Assembly (NCBI RefSeq): GCF_009765835.1 | Contig: NZ_LMUS01000006.1 | Span: forward strand, 2,410,645 to 2,474,644 | Direction: 5' to 3' | Length of the DNA: 64,000 bases | Source of the DNA: Granulicella sp. L56 | GTDB taxonomy: Bacteria > Acidobacteriota > Terriglobia > Terriglobales > Acidobacteriaceae | Part shown: positions 43,378 to 52,513 of the stretch, piece by piece | Layout: each line of letters starts with the position of its first letter | Position numbering within the stretch: the stretch's first letter is position 1 | The notes under the pieces: model-generated | Databases searched by the model: none | Told to the model about the DNA's origin: nothing | Seen by the model: the letters and a program-made list of their open reading frames with translations, nothing else | Program-made: the position numbers and the translations under genes

Positions 43378-43748
43378 TGGTTTGATTCTCCTGGATTGTT
43401 TCTCGAACCTTCGACCATTTACGCGTCGAACGTGCGCAAAGGTTATGACTTCGGCATCGCCTCTTTAGATGTATGTGAGACAAAGAATAATCGACGACAC
43501 TTCTGTCGGATTGCAGACGTTGCTTAATGTGGGGCTGAACACGGCAAGCGAACCCATGGTGCCTCGGATTCATCACGAGCAAAAACGATTGAGAGGCAAG
43601 CAATTACGCGTGAAGGCCGATAGCAGGAAAACTGACGCGAGGCCGGCGAATCAAGTGCAGGCACCGACCGCAACTATTGCGAGACGGTATATCTTGGGAA
43701 TGATCATCACGTTTCGTGATCGAGGGCGCGGTTCGAGAGCGAAGTAAC
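43378..43748. other. 370-bp intergenic region
   Basis: Upstream of the BON gene and past the end of the SDR gene (both minus strand). Must hold the BON promoter. I see no gene and no clear hairpin. Confidence 0.45.
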
Positions 43749-44630
43749 CTATAGCGGGGTCCGACCTCCGGTCGCACCATATATCTCACCCGAAACATAG
43801 CTCGCGTCGGCAGAAGCGAGGAATACGAATAGCTTCGCCAATTCGATTGGCTGGGCAGGCCGCTTGAACAAGGTATTTTCACCAAATGATTTCACCTTCG
43901 CGGCGGGCATCGTTGAAGGGATGAGCGGAGTCCATACTGGCCCCGGCGCCACGGCATTAACGCGAACTCCTCGCTTGGCAGCAAGTTTGGCCAGACTCTT
44001 GGTCATGTTCGCAATCGCCGCCTTTGTAGCGGCATAGGCGACCAGTTGCTCTCCGGGCTCAAATGCTTGAATGGACGTTGTGTTGATAATCGAGGCGCCT
44101 GGCTTCATTTTAGGTAATGCTGCCTGGGTGAGGAAGAATGTGCCAAAGACATTTGTCCGAAAGGTATGCTCGAATTCTTCGGCCGGAATCTCTTCGATGC
44201 TGTCATGAGTCATCTGAAACCCGGCATTGTTCACGAGAATGTCCAGATGGCCAAATTCCTTGATTGCGGCGGCAACCAGAGCCCTTGCGTAGTCGATCGA
44301 ACCTATATCTCCGGGGAGGCGAACTGCCTTTCTTCCCATCTCATGAATCACAATAGAAACCTCGAGCGCATCCTTTTCTTCCTCCGGCAGGTAAGAGAGC
44401 ACGACGTCCGCACCTTCTTTTGCGAACGCAATTGCTGTCGCACGGCCGATGCCACTGTCTGCGCCTGTAATGATCGCAGCCTGTCCCGCCAGCCTCCCCG
44501 TTCCGATATAGCTGTTTTCGCCGTGATCCGCCGGTGGATTCAACCATTTAACAGATCCGGGGTGGTCTTGTTTTTGATCGGGAAACGGAGGCTTCGGCCC
44601 CTCATCGCGGGGATCAGGATTCGTAGACAT
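43749..44630 (-). CDS. Short-chain dehydrogenase, YghA type
   Basis: A 293-residue SDR with the YghA-type N-terminal extension (DPRDEGPKPPFPDQKQDHPG, ending in YIGTGRLAGQAAIITG). Start 44630 is chosen since TGGAG lies 6 nt upstream. NAD(P)-binding TGADSGIGRA (about residues 60-69), NNAG at about 140 (LVNNAGFQM), the catalytic Ser in INTTSIQAF, and Tyr-Lys in YAATKAAIANM. Usually reduces aldehydes or ketones under general stress (the Bacillus relatives YhdF/GsiB-linked enzymes belong to the sigma-B regulon). Followed by a second, frameshifted SDR of the same kind. Confidence 0.92.
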   Translation of the reverse strand: MSTNPDPRDEGPKPPFPDQKQDHPGSVKWLNPPADHGENSYIGTGRLAGQAAIITGADSGIGRATAIAFAKEGADVVLSYLPEEEKDALEVSIVIHEMGRKAVRLPGDIGSIDYARALVAAAIKEFGHLDILVNNAGFQMTHDSIEEIPAEEFEHTFRTNVFGTFFLTQAALPKMKPGASIINTTSIQAFEPGEQLVAYAATKAAIANMTKSLAKLAAKRGVRVNAVAPGPVWTPLIPSTMPAAKVKSFGENTLFKRPAQPIELAKLFVFLASADASYVSGEIYGATGGRTPL

Positions 44631-44802
44631 ATTTTCTCCAGACAGTAGGCAGCTGTTAGAGGCGGCGGAGGTTGGAAAAGGTAGCTCAGTCCCCCTCAGA
44701 TCGGAATGTGCGATGACCGTCTCACTCAATTTCATTCCAGTTCATGCAAGTGTGAGTTGCATGCATGAGGGACGAATAGGTTCATATGACCAAGTCACCA
44801 CT

Positions 44803-45809
44803 TTATGGCTGGCCTCCGCCACCACCAGCGCCATAGATATTTCCGGTGGTGTAGCTGGCGTCGTTCGCTGCCAGCTGCACATAGATGCTGGCCAGCTCGG
44901 CTGGTTGTCCCGCACGGCGTAACGGATAGGTTTCGCCGAAGTGAATCAAGTGATCCTGAGTGGCTCCGCCTGAGACCTGCAGAGGCGTCCAGATGGGTCC
45001 GGGAGCAACACCATTCACACGAATCCCCTTAGGACCGAACTGCTTGGCTAGGGATTTCACGTAGTTCATGGTCGCAGCCTTGGTTTGAGCGTAGTCATAC
45101 AGATTGCCTGCAGGATCGTAGGCTTGCTCGGAGGTTGTGGCAATGATGCACGAGCCCGGTTGCAGGTGTGGGAGTGCTGCCTTGATGATCCAGAAGGGAG
45201 CATAGATATTGGTCTTCATAGTAGCATCGAAGGCTTCTGTCGTAAGCTGAAGAAGATCTTCGCATTGTTGCTGGCGGCCAGCGTTAGACACTAGGATGTC
45301 TAGCCCACCAAGTGCGGCGATGGCCTTGGTCACGAGCGCTTTGCAATAGCCCTCTTCGCGGAGATCACCCGGTATTGGAATTGCTTTGCGGCCCTCGGCT
45401 TTGATTAATTGGATCACCTCGCGAGCATCCGGCTCCTCGCTGGGGAAATAGCTGATGACAACATCAGCACCTTCCCTCGCATAAGCAATAGCAGCAGCGC
45501 GTCCCATACCGAGTCTCCGCCTGTTATAAGGGCTTTGCGTCCCATGAGCCGACCCGACCCTTTGTAGCTCGTCTCGCCGTGGTCCGGACGAGGATTCATC
45601 TTACCGGCGAGGCCTGGCCATGGTTGAGATTGTCCCGGATAGGGTGGCTTTGGGTATTTCGATGTGAGGTCGACAAAGGGCGCTGTAGTATTAGCGTTAG
45701 CTGTCTGAGCCTGCGCATTTGGAATTGCGGACGTGATTGCCGCTCCCGCAATGCCCGCACCCAGATGCGTGACGAGATCGCGGCGTGAAATTGGGTTTTC
45801 AGGACTCAT
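44803..45809 (-). pseudogene. Second YghA-type SDR with Tat signal, broken by a 1-nt frameshift
   Basis: Two frames together give one SDR. Frame 1 (45809 to about 45512) has a twin-arginine leader (ISRRDLVTHLGAGIAGAA), then KYPKPPYPGQSQPWPG and GRLMGRKALITGGDS. Frame 2 (from about 45510 to 44803) continues MGRAAAIAYAREGADVVISY, LVSNAGRQQ, Ser and YAQTKAATMNYVKSLA, and ends GNIYGAGGGGGQP. Restoring one G (TCGGTATGG to TCGGGTATGG) gives the expected GGDSGMGRAAA. All catalytic residues are intact, so the frameshift is recent or a sequencing error. Export by Tat suggests a periplasmic, cofactor-loaded dehydrogenase. Confidence 0.85.
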
Positions 45810-45849
45810 TCAATATCTCCATGTATCGACGAAAGTGCAACGTCACTAC

Positions 45850-47040
45850 CTATGCTGCGGTTTCCGCCCATGGATCGATCACGATCTTGGTCACATTTTC
45901 TTTCTTGTCTCGCCACACCTTGTACATTTCGGGTGCCTGCTCAAGTGTGATGCGGTGGGAGATGATGTAACTCGGATCGATCTGTCCTTTCTCAATTCGC
46001 TCAAGCAACGGCTTCATGTAGTTATGCATGTTGGTCTGACCCATCTTCATGGTGATGCCTTTGCCAAAGGCCGCCCCGAACGGCACTTTATCGAGAAGGC
46101 CACCATATACTCCAGGCACTGACAGCGTGCCGCCCTTACGTACAGCCTGAATAGCTTGTCGAAGTACGCTCGGTCGGTCTGTCTCCATCAACAGAGCCAC
46201 TTTGACCTTGTCGTAGGTTCCTTGAAGCTGAGCCGAATGGGCTTCGAGGCCCACAGCGTCGATGCAGGCATCCGGGCCAATTCCGCCGGTCAGATCCTTG
46301 AGCGCAGTTAAGACACTGACATCCTCTTCGGAGTAGTCGACCGTAATTGCGCCAAGACTTCGCGCCATCGCGAGTCGTTCCGGCAGGCGATCGATCGCAA
46401 CCACCCTTGCGGCGCCCAGCATAAATGCGCTGGCGATTGCGAACTGCCCCACTGGGCCACAACCCCAGACGGCAATGGTATCGCCAGGTTGGATCTGGGC
46501 ATTCTCCGCCGCCATATAGCCAGTCGGGAAGATATCGGAGAGGAATAAGACCTTCTCATCGGGAAGATCGCTCTCAATCTTCAATGGCCCCACGTTCGCG
46601 AATGGAACACGCGCGTATTGTGCCTGGCCGCCGGCATAGCCTCCCATCATATGGGAGTAGCCGAAGAGTCCCGAGCCGGAATATCCATAAGCCGCTTCCA
46701 TCAGGTGGGCATTCGGATTGCTGTTGTCGCAGGCAGCCCAGATCTTCTTCTTACAGAAGAGACAGTTGCCGCAGGCAATAGTGAAGGGCACAACTACTCT
46801 ATCTCCTCGATGTAGGTTGGTGACATCTTTCCCCACTTCTTCGACGAGACCCATGAACTCGTGGCCCAGTATGTCTCCTGATTCCATCGTAGGAATGAAC
46901 CCATCGTAGAGATGCAGGTCGGAGCCGCAGATGGCGGTCCGCGTAATTTTGATTATCGCGTCATGCGGATTCAAGAGCTGAGGATCAGCCACGGTAAGAG
47001 TCTCCACTTTGCTTTTTCCCATCCAACAAACAGCCTTCAT
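45850..47040 (-). CDS. Zinc-dependent alcohol dehydrogenase, formaldehyde-dehydrogenase-like
   Basis: A 396-residue MDR enzyme from ATG 47040, with GGGGGG upstream. Catalytic zinc ligands: Cys in [12 protein letters not shown] and His-Glu in [15 protein letters not shown]; structural zinc site [19 protein letters not shown]-binding [13 protein letters not shown] with Asp in [11 protein letters not shown] indicates NAD preference. It resembles the glutathione-independent formaldehyde dehydrogenase-like subgroup ([26 protein letters not shown]). Likely detoxifies aldehydes or alcohols in stressed cells. It follows the SRPBCC gene by 37 bp on the same strand. Confidence 0.92.
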   Translation of the reverse strand: MKAVCWMGKSKVETLTVADPQLLNPHDAIIKITRTAICGSDLHLYDGFIPTMESGDILGHEFMGLVEEVGKDVTNLHRGDRVVVPFTIACGNCLFCKKKIWAACDNSNPNAHLMEAAYGYSGSGLFGYSHMMGGYAGGQAQYARVPFANVGPLKIESDLPDEKVLFLSDIFPTGYMAAENAQIQPGDTIAVWGCGPVGQFAIASAFMLGAARVVAIDRLPERLAMARSLGAITVDYSEEDVSVLTALKDLTGGIGPDACIDAVGLEAHSAQLQGTYDKVKVALLMETDRPSVLRQAIQAVRKGGTLSVPGVYGGLLDKVPFGAAFGKGITMKMGQTNMHNYMKPLLERIEKGQIDPSYIISHRITLEQAPEMYKVWRDKKENVTKIVIDPWAETAA

Positions 47041-47077
47041 AAATCCCCCCAATTTTGGTAATCAGAAATGAATAGGT

Positions 47078-47728
47078 CTAGCTCGCGATTCGATTTGAAC
47101 CTGGAGGCGTTGGGACTGTCTCCCCATAGGTCGATGCCTTCATCTTTCCTATTAGGCCGCGGTCTTCATGGGGCTGCCCCTGATTCCTTGGAATTTCGCC
47201 GGTCTCAGCGAGAGCCTTGAAATGCCGAAGATTCTCAATCACGGCTTGTTTCGGATTGCGGCCTACAAAGGTCTCCCAGACGCTAGCCAGTTTTCCCATG
47301 CGGAATTCCTGAAGCACAGTTACTATGGTGCCCCGGCCACCGGGAGCGTCCTCAAAGATGACCTCCCCGGCATTGTCCGAGTCGCCGCCAATGGACCGCC
47401 ATGCGATCCGCTTACCCGGTTCGTCTGCCAGGACTTCGGAATCCCATTCAATTGTTTTGTCGTCCGCCTTCATGACCCAATGCGATGTTCTGTCACCGGT
47501 TATGACAACCTGCGTGATCTGTTCTTGCCAGGACGGCGCGTCTTCAACGTTGCGCCACTTTGTATACAAGCTTTTCGGGTCCGCTTGAATCAGCGCGGAC
47601 GTTCTTACCCAGAGCTTGCCATCTTTGTCTTCTGGCGGCGGCACGTAGCGTCCCTCAATAATCATGCCGGCGGCTCCGGTGACGGGCAACTCTTCCGCAT
47701 ACGGCTTTTCCTTCAGTGCATGGGACAT
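47078..47728 (-). CDS. SRPBCC (START/polyketide-cyclase-like) protein
   Basis: A 216-residue cytosolic protein from ATG 47728; AAGGAG lies 6 nt upstream. The middle (about residues 40-175) has the SRPBCC pattern: VRTSALIQADPKSLYTKWRN, DAPSWQEQITQVVI, DDKTIEWDSEVLADEPGKRI, WRSIGGDSDNAGEVIFEDAP and GRGTIVTVLQEFRMGKLASV. These bind hydrophobic ligands in a helix-grip pocket. The C-terminal end (EDRGLIGKMKASTYGE) has the repeat seen in stress-linked SRPBCC proteins. Operon with the alcohol dehydrogenase. Confidence 0.85.
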   Translation of the reverse strand: MSHALKEKPYAEELPVTGAAGMIIEGRYVPPPEDKDGKLWVRTSALIQADPKSLYTKWRNVEDAPSWQEQITQVVITGDRTSHWVMKADDKTIEWDSEVLADEPGKRIAWRSIGGDSDNAGEVIFEDAPGGRGTIVTVLQEFRMGKLASVWETFVGRNPKQAVIENLRHFKALAETGEIPRNQGQPHEDRGLIGKMKASTYGETVPTPPGSNRIAS

Positions 47729-47893
47729 CGCGATCTCCTTTGCGTATCCGTGCAACACAGTCTTTGGATTCGTCTCGGGCTTGCTCGCAGACGTACTGAC
47801 ATAGACGCATAAATGCTCGGTCGCGTGGTCTGGTATTAAAGGATCAGAGGCCCGTCTATGACTGGCCTCTGATGTGGTCTGGTTTTGGTGTTG

Positions 47894-48685
47894 TTACTTC
47901 TCGGAGTTAGGCTTTGCCATCTTCTCGTGCATAGCGCCCTTGACGTTTCCGGGTGTCAAATTGGCGAGCGCCCCTTCTAACTTTGTCTTAAGCGATGCCG
48001 CATAGACGTGGTCTTTGCCCGCTAGCAGCGCATCGATACCCTGGCGAGCTACATCGTCCGGTTGGCTCTCGGACTTCCCCTTCTGTCCAACTTCTGTGTC
48101 ATCCATACCCGCGCGATGAAAGAAATCGGTGTCGGTGGGACCCGGTTGGAGTGCGGTGACAGTGATGCCGGAGTCTTTCAGCTCATATCGAAGGCTATGG
48201 GCAAAGGACAAAACAAATGCTTTGGTCGCAGCATAAACGGCTTCCCGCGGCGCAACCATCTCACCTGCAATCGAAGCCGTGAATAAAATGTTCCCGGCAC
48301 CAAGCTCTGTCATCTGGCGTACGACGTGCTTCGCCAGTTGAACCGTGCCGGCGCAATTGAGTTCCACCATATTGAGTTCGGCATCGAGAGCTGTCTCGTT
48401 GAAAAGACCGCCCACGCCAACTCCTGCGTTGATACAGGCAATGTCGAGTGGACGACCGAGTGATTGCACTTGTGCCCACAGCTGATCTATCCCTTCCCTG
48501 GTTGCCAGATCAGCATTCACTTCAACGACCTGATGTCCGCGGCTCCGAATGTCCTCTGCCGCTCCGGCCAGCCTATCCCCAGCAGAAGCAATGACGACGT
48601 CATAGCCGCTGTTTGCCAACTCCTTTGCTAACTCGAGACCGATTCCGCTCGATGCACCTGTAACTAAAGCCAACTTGTCATCCAT
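47894..48685 (-). CDS. Short-chain dehydrogenase
   Basis: A 263-residue classical SDR. ALVTGASSGIGLELAKELAN (cofactor loop), NADLATREG, CINAGVGVGG (NAG motif), catalytic Ser in NILFTASIAGEMV, and YAATKAFVLSFAHSLRYEL with the Tyr-Lys pair. LQPGPTDTDFFHRAGM is the usual substrate-loop region. DltE-like group; substrate unknown. It is the third SDR in 5 kb, on the same strand. The C-terminal end (NVKGAMHEKMAKP) is a little longer than the family. RBS-like GCAGGAGCAG lies upstream. Confidence 0.92.
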   Translation of the reverse strand: MDDKLALVTGASSGIGLELAKELANSGYDVVIASAGDRLAGAAEDIRSRGHQVVEVNADLATREGIDQLWAQVQSLGRPLDIACINAGVGVGGLFNETALDAELNMVELNCAGTVQLAKHVVRQMTELGAGNILFTASIAGEMVAPREAVYAATKAFVLSFAHSLRYELKDSGITVTALQPGPTDTDFFHRAGMDDTEVGQKGKSESQPDDVARQGIDALLAGKDHVYAASLKTKLEGALANLTPGNVKGAMHEKMAKPNSEK

Positions 48686-48797
48686 AACATCTGCTCCTGC
48701 CGCTCATATGCGTGCGATCATTCCACGCAGTCTGATGCAGGCGCATCCTGAGAGGATTGTCTGAGGCAAGCAGGGTCGTCAGGAAGGAAGCGATTCG

Positions 48798-48959
48798 CTA
48801 GAGCCGGCTTCGTCCTCGTCCAAAGAGCAGGTAGATGACTACCAACGCAAGAATGAGACTGATGCCGCCGCCACCGTAGTAGCCGATTCCGGGACCCATG
48901 TAGTAGCCGCCACCGCCGAAGAGAAGTAACAAGATGATGAGAATCACTATGAGAGGCAT
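48798..48959 (-). CDS. DUF3309-like small hydrophobic protein
   Basis: A 53-residue protein: MPLIVILIILLLLFGGGGYY, a Gly-rich loop (MGPGIGYYGGGG), a second hydrophobic segment (ISLILALVVIYLLF) and GRGRSRL. The two-helix hairpin with a Gly/Tyr loop is the DUF3309 pattern. Such peptides often accompany stress genes (CsbD, DUF892, BON) in soil bacteria. The start is set at 48959 by the hydrophobic MPLIVIL start, upstream frame sequence being Arg-rich. Confidence 0.8.
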   Translation of the reverse strand: MPLIVILIILLLLFGGGGYYMGPGIGYYGGGGISLILALVVIYLLFGRGRSRL

Positions 48960-49112
48960 GGGCGAAAGTCTAGCACGGGTCGTCGAAACATAGCGATGTG
49001 TCCTGTGATGGATCCTCGACATGGCGTCTCTATAGGTCTTTTTCTCTGTAGCGAGGAATTGGCATCGTAGTTAAAGTACGCAGCACGCAAACTCAGACAG
49101 AGGTTTTTAGCT

Positions 49113-49987
49113 ATGTATCATCACGTCAAAAAGTTGATGTATACCGTCAACATCGGGGAGCCGGACGTCCGGTTCGGCAACATGTTGCTTGAGCAATTTG
49201 GCGGCGCCAACGGGGAGTTAGCCGCGGCAATGCAATACACGATCCAGGGATGGAACTGCGTCGACGATCTCGGCCGCCGTGACCTCTTGCTCGACATCGG
49301 GACTGAAGAACTCAGTCATCTTGAAGTCGTGGGGGCTTTGATTCGGATGCATCTCAAGCCGCTCAAGACGGATCGCGAAGCTGCGGAAGCAGATCCCTTG
49401 GTCACGATTGCTGGGGGAGGCGGGGTGAACCTATTTGACTCCATGGGAAACGCATGGACCGCAATTATCTCAAGATCACTGGTGAACTGGACGTCGACCT
49501 TCGGAGCAACATCGCGGCTGAAGCGCGGGCAAAGATCGTGTACGAGCGCTTGATCGATCACACTGACGATCCCGGGTCCATCGATACCCTCCAATTCTTG
49601 ATGACCCGAGAGATTACTCACATGAAGGCGTTCCAGGCTGCATTAGACAGCATGGAGAAACAGCCATTCTCCATCGGGATGCTGAAGCCCACCCCGGGCA
49701 TTGTGGATGAATACTTCAATGGATCTACCGGCGATGGTCCTGAGGGCGACAGCGATATGCGTGGGCCGTGGACGTCATCCTTTGGCCTCCATCCTGTCGA
49801 ATCTCAAATCGTAGGAGGGAAGGGTCTTTCCGTCGGCGATATCAATGGAAAGATTGCAGGGGAGGATCGCGGGAATCAGGACGCAGCTCAGAAGGCCGCA
49901 ACTTCCCCTGGCAACGAAGCGATTGGTAAGGCAAAAGCCGCTAAAGGAGCGGACGCAAAGGATACCTCTCCGAAGAAACACTCTTGA
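49113..49987 (+). pseudogene. Manganese catalase, broken by a 1-nt frameshift
   Basis: Frame 1 (49113-about 49462) starts MYHHVKKLMYTVNIGEPDVR, with Glu/His metal ligands in GGANGELAAAMQY and IGTEELSHLEVVG, and reaches FDSMGNAWTA. Frame 2 (to 49987) resumes YLKITGELDVDLRSNIAAEA, ARAKIVYERLIDHTDD and MTREITHMKAFQAAL, which carries the remaining ligands. Inserting one base in ACCGCAATTAT restores WTA-x-YLK. The whole has normal length (about 290 residues) and all di-manganese ligands (Glu, Glu-x2-His, Glu, Glu-x2-His), so activity would return with the frame. The C-terminal tail (KAAKGADAKDTSPKKHS) is Lys/Ala-rich. Removes hydrogen peroxide. Confidence 0.88.
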
Positions 49988-50027
49988 TCTGTCAAGAGTT
50001 TAGTCAAGGACGAAACGATGAGCGCCG

Positions 50028-50101
50028 CTATAGCAGTACCCTACATGGAAAAGCCCTCTTCAACTTCGAAGAGGGCCAGTCAAGTCCATGTACTGCTATA
50101 G
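50028..50101. terminator. Nested inverted repeat between two convergent genes
   Basis: Outer arms CTATAGCAGTAC (50028-50039) and its complement (50090-50101), intermediate CATGGA/TCCATG, and inner GCCCTCTTC/GAAGAGGGC (50053-50061, 50068-50076). Lies between Mn-catalase (ends 49987) and DUF4142 (ends 50096). A smaller hairpin CTCTTGA-TCTG-TCAAGAG at 49981-49998 covers the catalase stop. Together they can stop transcription in both directions. Confidence 0.7.
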
Positions 50102-50605
50102 CTTCTTCTTAAGGTCGTATGCCATATTTTTGTGCGCCGCCACAGCAGTCTTGCCTTTAAGCACCGCAGTACGAAACTTTACATCCTTCGTATCCTTAGC
50201 TTCAGTTGTAAATGCGCTGAGCGCTTTGGAGTGGTCTGTCACCATTTGGCTCATGTATTCCTTGTCGAAGTCAGCGCCTGAGAGTCCGTTGAGCTTATCC
50301 AGCTCTTTCTGGTGATCGGCATCCGGTCCGTTGGGAGGGGTCAACCCCCATGAGTCGGCGAATGGTTTCATACTTTCGGACATCTTAGTGTGTTCGGCAA
50401 CCATCTTTTCGGCAAACGCCTTCACCGCCGGATTGGTAGCTTTCTGCTGAGCTAGCTGGCTCAGGGCGATTTCGTTCTGGTCTGATTGGGCGGCCATAGC
50501 AAGAAACTTCTTGTCATCGTCGCTGGCAGCCTTGGCCTTTGAAGGCATCATGGTCGATGCGAATCCTAAAACTGCACAACATATTATTTGGGTCGTTTTC
50601 TTCAT
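50096..50605 (-). CDS. DUF4142 exported protein
   Basis: A 169-residue protein with a signal peptide (MKKTTQIICCAVLGFASTMM, cleavage near residue 26 before ASDDDKKF). The mature domain is the helical, ferritin-like DUF4142: FLAMAAQSDQNEIALSQLAQ, AVKAFAEKMVAEHTKMSES, LNGLSGADFDKEYMSQMVTD and HSKALSAFTTEAKDTKD. The family occurs in the periplasm of many soil bacteria and is associated with stress survival, function unknown. Start 50605 is the ATG of the signal peptide. Its end overlaps the palindromic terminator. Confidence 0.9.
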   Translation of the reverse strand: MKKTTQIICCAVLGFASTMMPSKAKAASDDDKKFLAMAAQSDQNEIALSQLAQQKATNPAVKAFAEKMVAEHTKMSESMKPFADSWGLTPPNGPDADHQKELDKLNGLSGADFDKEYMSQMVTDHSKALSAFTTEAKDTKDVKFRTAVLKGKTAVAAHKNMAYDLKKKL

Positions 50606-50880
50606 TTTGGGCTCCGGGATGCGGCAAATGCCGCGCGTGTAACTCCACCCGTGTAAGAGGCAGTCTCGAACTCCCGCGTTGCATGAGATCCCATGTTCTG
50701 CGTTGATATCGCCAGCCGGAAGATCGTGAAAAGGCGCAATCCCTAGCAACAGTAGCTGACTGGAACTATGAGTAACGCACCTAAGCCGGCACGGAGCGGA
50801 ACAACGTTCATGGTGTCTCCCCCCCTTAGAGTCTCAAGCAAGTTAATCTGGGCCGTGCATCGAGCTTCGGTTAAATCACA
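50606..50880. other. 275-bp intergenic region
   Basis: Upstream of DUF4142 and downstream of csbD (both minus). Must contain the DUF4142 promoter; nothing else seen. Confidence 0.4.
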
Positions 50881-50904
50881 AAAAGCCCGCCGATTCGGCG
50901 GGCT
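50877..50904 (-). terminator. Rho-independent terminator of csbD
   Basis: On the minus strand: a perfect 9-bp GC-rich stem (AGCCCGCCG and complement), a 3-nt loop, then TTTTTGTG. It lies 20 nt after the csbD stop. The clearest intrinsic terminator in the window. Confidence 0.85.
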
Positions 50905-50924
50905 AGGCTGGGGTTAATCTGGTT

Positions 50925-51101
50925 CTATTTATTACCCTTAAGAACTTCCTTGGCATCACCGACGCTCTCTCGGGTCTGGCCCTTTGCCTGGTCGAATTTG
51001 CCTTTCGCCTGAGTGTCGGGGTTCCCTGTGATCTTGCCAAATTCTTCTTTCACCTTGCCGCCCGCTTTTTGTGCTGCACCCTTCACTTGATCGCTGTTCA
51101 T
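50925..51101 (-). CDS. CsbD-family stress protein
   Basis: A 58-residue hydrophilic protein starting MNSDQVKGAAQKAGGKVKEE, then FGKITGNPDTQAKGKFDQAK and GQTRESVGDAKEVLKGNK. This is the CsbD repeat pattern (GKxKExxGKxTGxxxxxxxGxxxQxxGK). Bacillus CsbD belongs to the sigma-B general-stress regulon; the exact role is unknown. AGAGGTGA lies about 6 nt before the ATG. It has its own terminator. Consistent with the Rsb-type regulators in this window. Confidence 0.93.
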   Translation of the reverse strand: MNSDQVKGAAQKAGGKVKEEFGKITGNPDTQAKGKFDQAKGQTRESVGDAKEVLKGNK

Positions 51102-51370
51102 TACTTCACCTCTTTTGCCCGCTCTGGCGGACCATAGCTTCTATGATGCGGATCGTCGGTGTCTGGGTTACTCCTGTGTGCCGGCCAAGCCGGTTTGGGG
51201 CTGCCTCAATAAGAATATTAAGCCACATTTAGGTCGCTCACGATGAGCTTGCCGCCTTTTGAGGGATCGCTACGTGCTGAAACCCGTCGCCGAGGTTGCC
51301 GTAGGCGACATGGGACTGAAGCATCGCTTTGCGTGGAGTAGGATTAGTTGCTCTCTGGAAAAGAGCAATA

Positions 51371-51706
51371 ATGCAGGATATTACTACTTCTCTGACGGAA
51401 GCGCCCTTTACGGAACCAATCGAATGTATCCTCTGTCGTATTTCGGAAATGGACGATCTAAATCAATGCGCAAACTGCTTAGAAAGTATCTGTGCATCGT
51501 GTCCGATGAATGCGTGCTCGTGCCCAAGTGAATATGGCATTGCGGGGCAGCTGAAAACGGAACTTCGCGCTAGGGCAATTGAACTCGGTAAGCTCAAAGC
51601 CATTAGCAGGCAAGGAATAACCACAGACTCCCAACAAGAGCGCATAGATGTTCTCAATGCCATAGTGAGCAACTTGTCTTACGAGCTAATGGGCTATGAC
51701 AAATGA
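51371..51706 (+). CDS. Small Cys-rich protein, possible zinc ribbon
   Basis: A 111-residue protein starting MQDITTSLTEAPFTEPIECI. A cluster of cysteines, CILC, CANC, CASC and CSC within 35 residues, suggests a RING-like or treble-clef zinc fold. The C-terminal part is helical (LKTELRARAIELGKLKAISR, LNAIVSNLSYELMGYDK). Weak ribosome-binding site. A decayed relative of its 3' end lies at 37467-37605. Unknown function. From 51102 to 51370 I see nothing reliable. Confidence 0.6.
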   Translation: MQDITTSLTEAPFTEPIECILCRISEMDDLNQCANCLESICASCPMNACSCPSEYGIAGQLKTELRARAIELGKLKAISRQGITTDSQQERIDVLNAIVSNLSYELMGYDK

Positions 51707-51809
51707 TGCACGCCGCCGAGGGCGATGCAGCGGTTTGTATGAGGGTCGTCTGCGCGCTTAGGATTGGAGCGAAAACAATTCTGTCAGAGTGGGTCTGTGG
51801 CATTCTGGT

Positions 51810-52322
51810 TTATTCGGAGGCAAGACTCTCCTGGATCGTCTGTGCGACGTCGGCGATTGAAGTATCCTGACTCAGCGTTTCGATGTCTTTATTCTTTGCG
51901 ACCGCTTCAAGACCCATTCTCCCGGCAATCTGTCGCTCCATGCTCAATACTGCCGTGATTTCTCTCTCCGTTAGGAGAAGTATCTGGAGCATCAGATGAT
52001 CGCGTTCGTCGCTACGACGACCCATGCGCGATTGACGCATCAGAATAAAGCTCGCCAACAGAATTGCTTCAAGAGCCACAATTGTCCCCAGAAGCGAATA
52101 GGGAGCAGGATCGAAGTGCGGGATGTGGGCGATTCGAAACGTATTCACCGCAGTCCATCCAATGAAGACAACAACGTGAACGATGACAAAGGTGAGGCTT
52201 CCGGCGAAAGCCGCAATTGAATCGATCAAGCGTTCCGAGGGTGTGCGTTTGGCCAGAAACTCCTGCTCATGCTGGGCTATGAGATCGATATGTTCCTGGA
52301 TTGGGTTTTGAGAGACTGTCAT
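51810..52322 (-). CDS. DUF1003 membrane protein
   Basis: A 170-residue inner-membrane protein. Cytosolic N-terminus, then two transmembrane helices (about 41-63 FVIVHVVVFIGWTAVNTF and 78-98 LGTIVALEAILLASFILM) separated by the typical FDPAPYSLL loop, then MRQSRMGRRSDERDHL. These are DUF1003 signatures. A C-terminal coiled segment (LSMERQIAGRMGLEAVAKN) follows. Function unknown; related to low-affinity cation channel-like proteins and often found with stress genes. Confidence 0.92.
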   Translation of the reverse strand: MTVSQNPIQEHIDLIAQHEQEFLAKRTPSERLIDSIAAFAGSLTFVIVHVVVFIGWTAVNTFRIAHIPHFDPAPYSLLGTIVALEAILLASFILMRQSRMGRRSDERDHLMLQILLLTEREITAVLSMERQIAGRMGLEAVAKNKDIETLSQDTSIADVAQTIQESLASE

Positions 52323-52513
52323 CTGTTTTCTCCGCCTCCATGCAATTTTCAGGATCGCATAACAGGCTGAGTAAAAGATGTTGTATCAAAATGGCGATGG
52401 TTAGCTTCCCCGTAAAGAGATCTCTCGATCCCCACGCAGAAACCGGGCAACGCGTCGTGGGAAGGGATCATCTCTACGGAGAGCGAACGAAAAGCGCAAA
52501 TTGGAGGTCGGAG

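Noticed and set aside
49040..49112. GGAAT...GTT as an EcfG-type promoter before Mn-catalase
   Set aside because: The spacing is about 10 bp, much shorter than the 16-17 bp needed; no such sigma factor is in the window.
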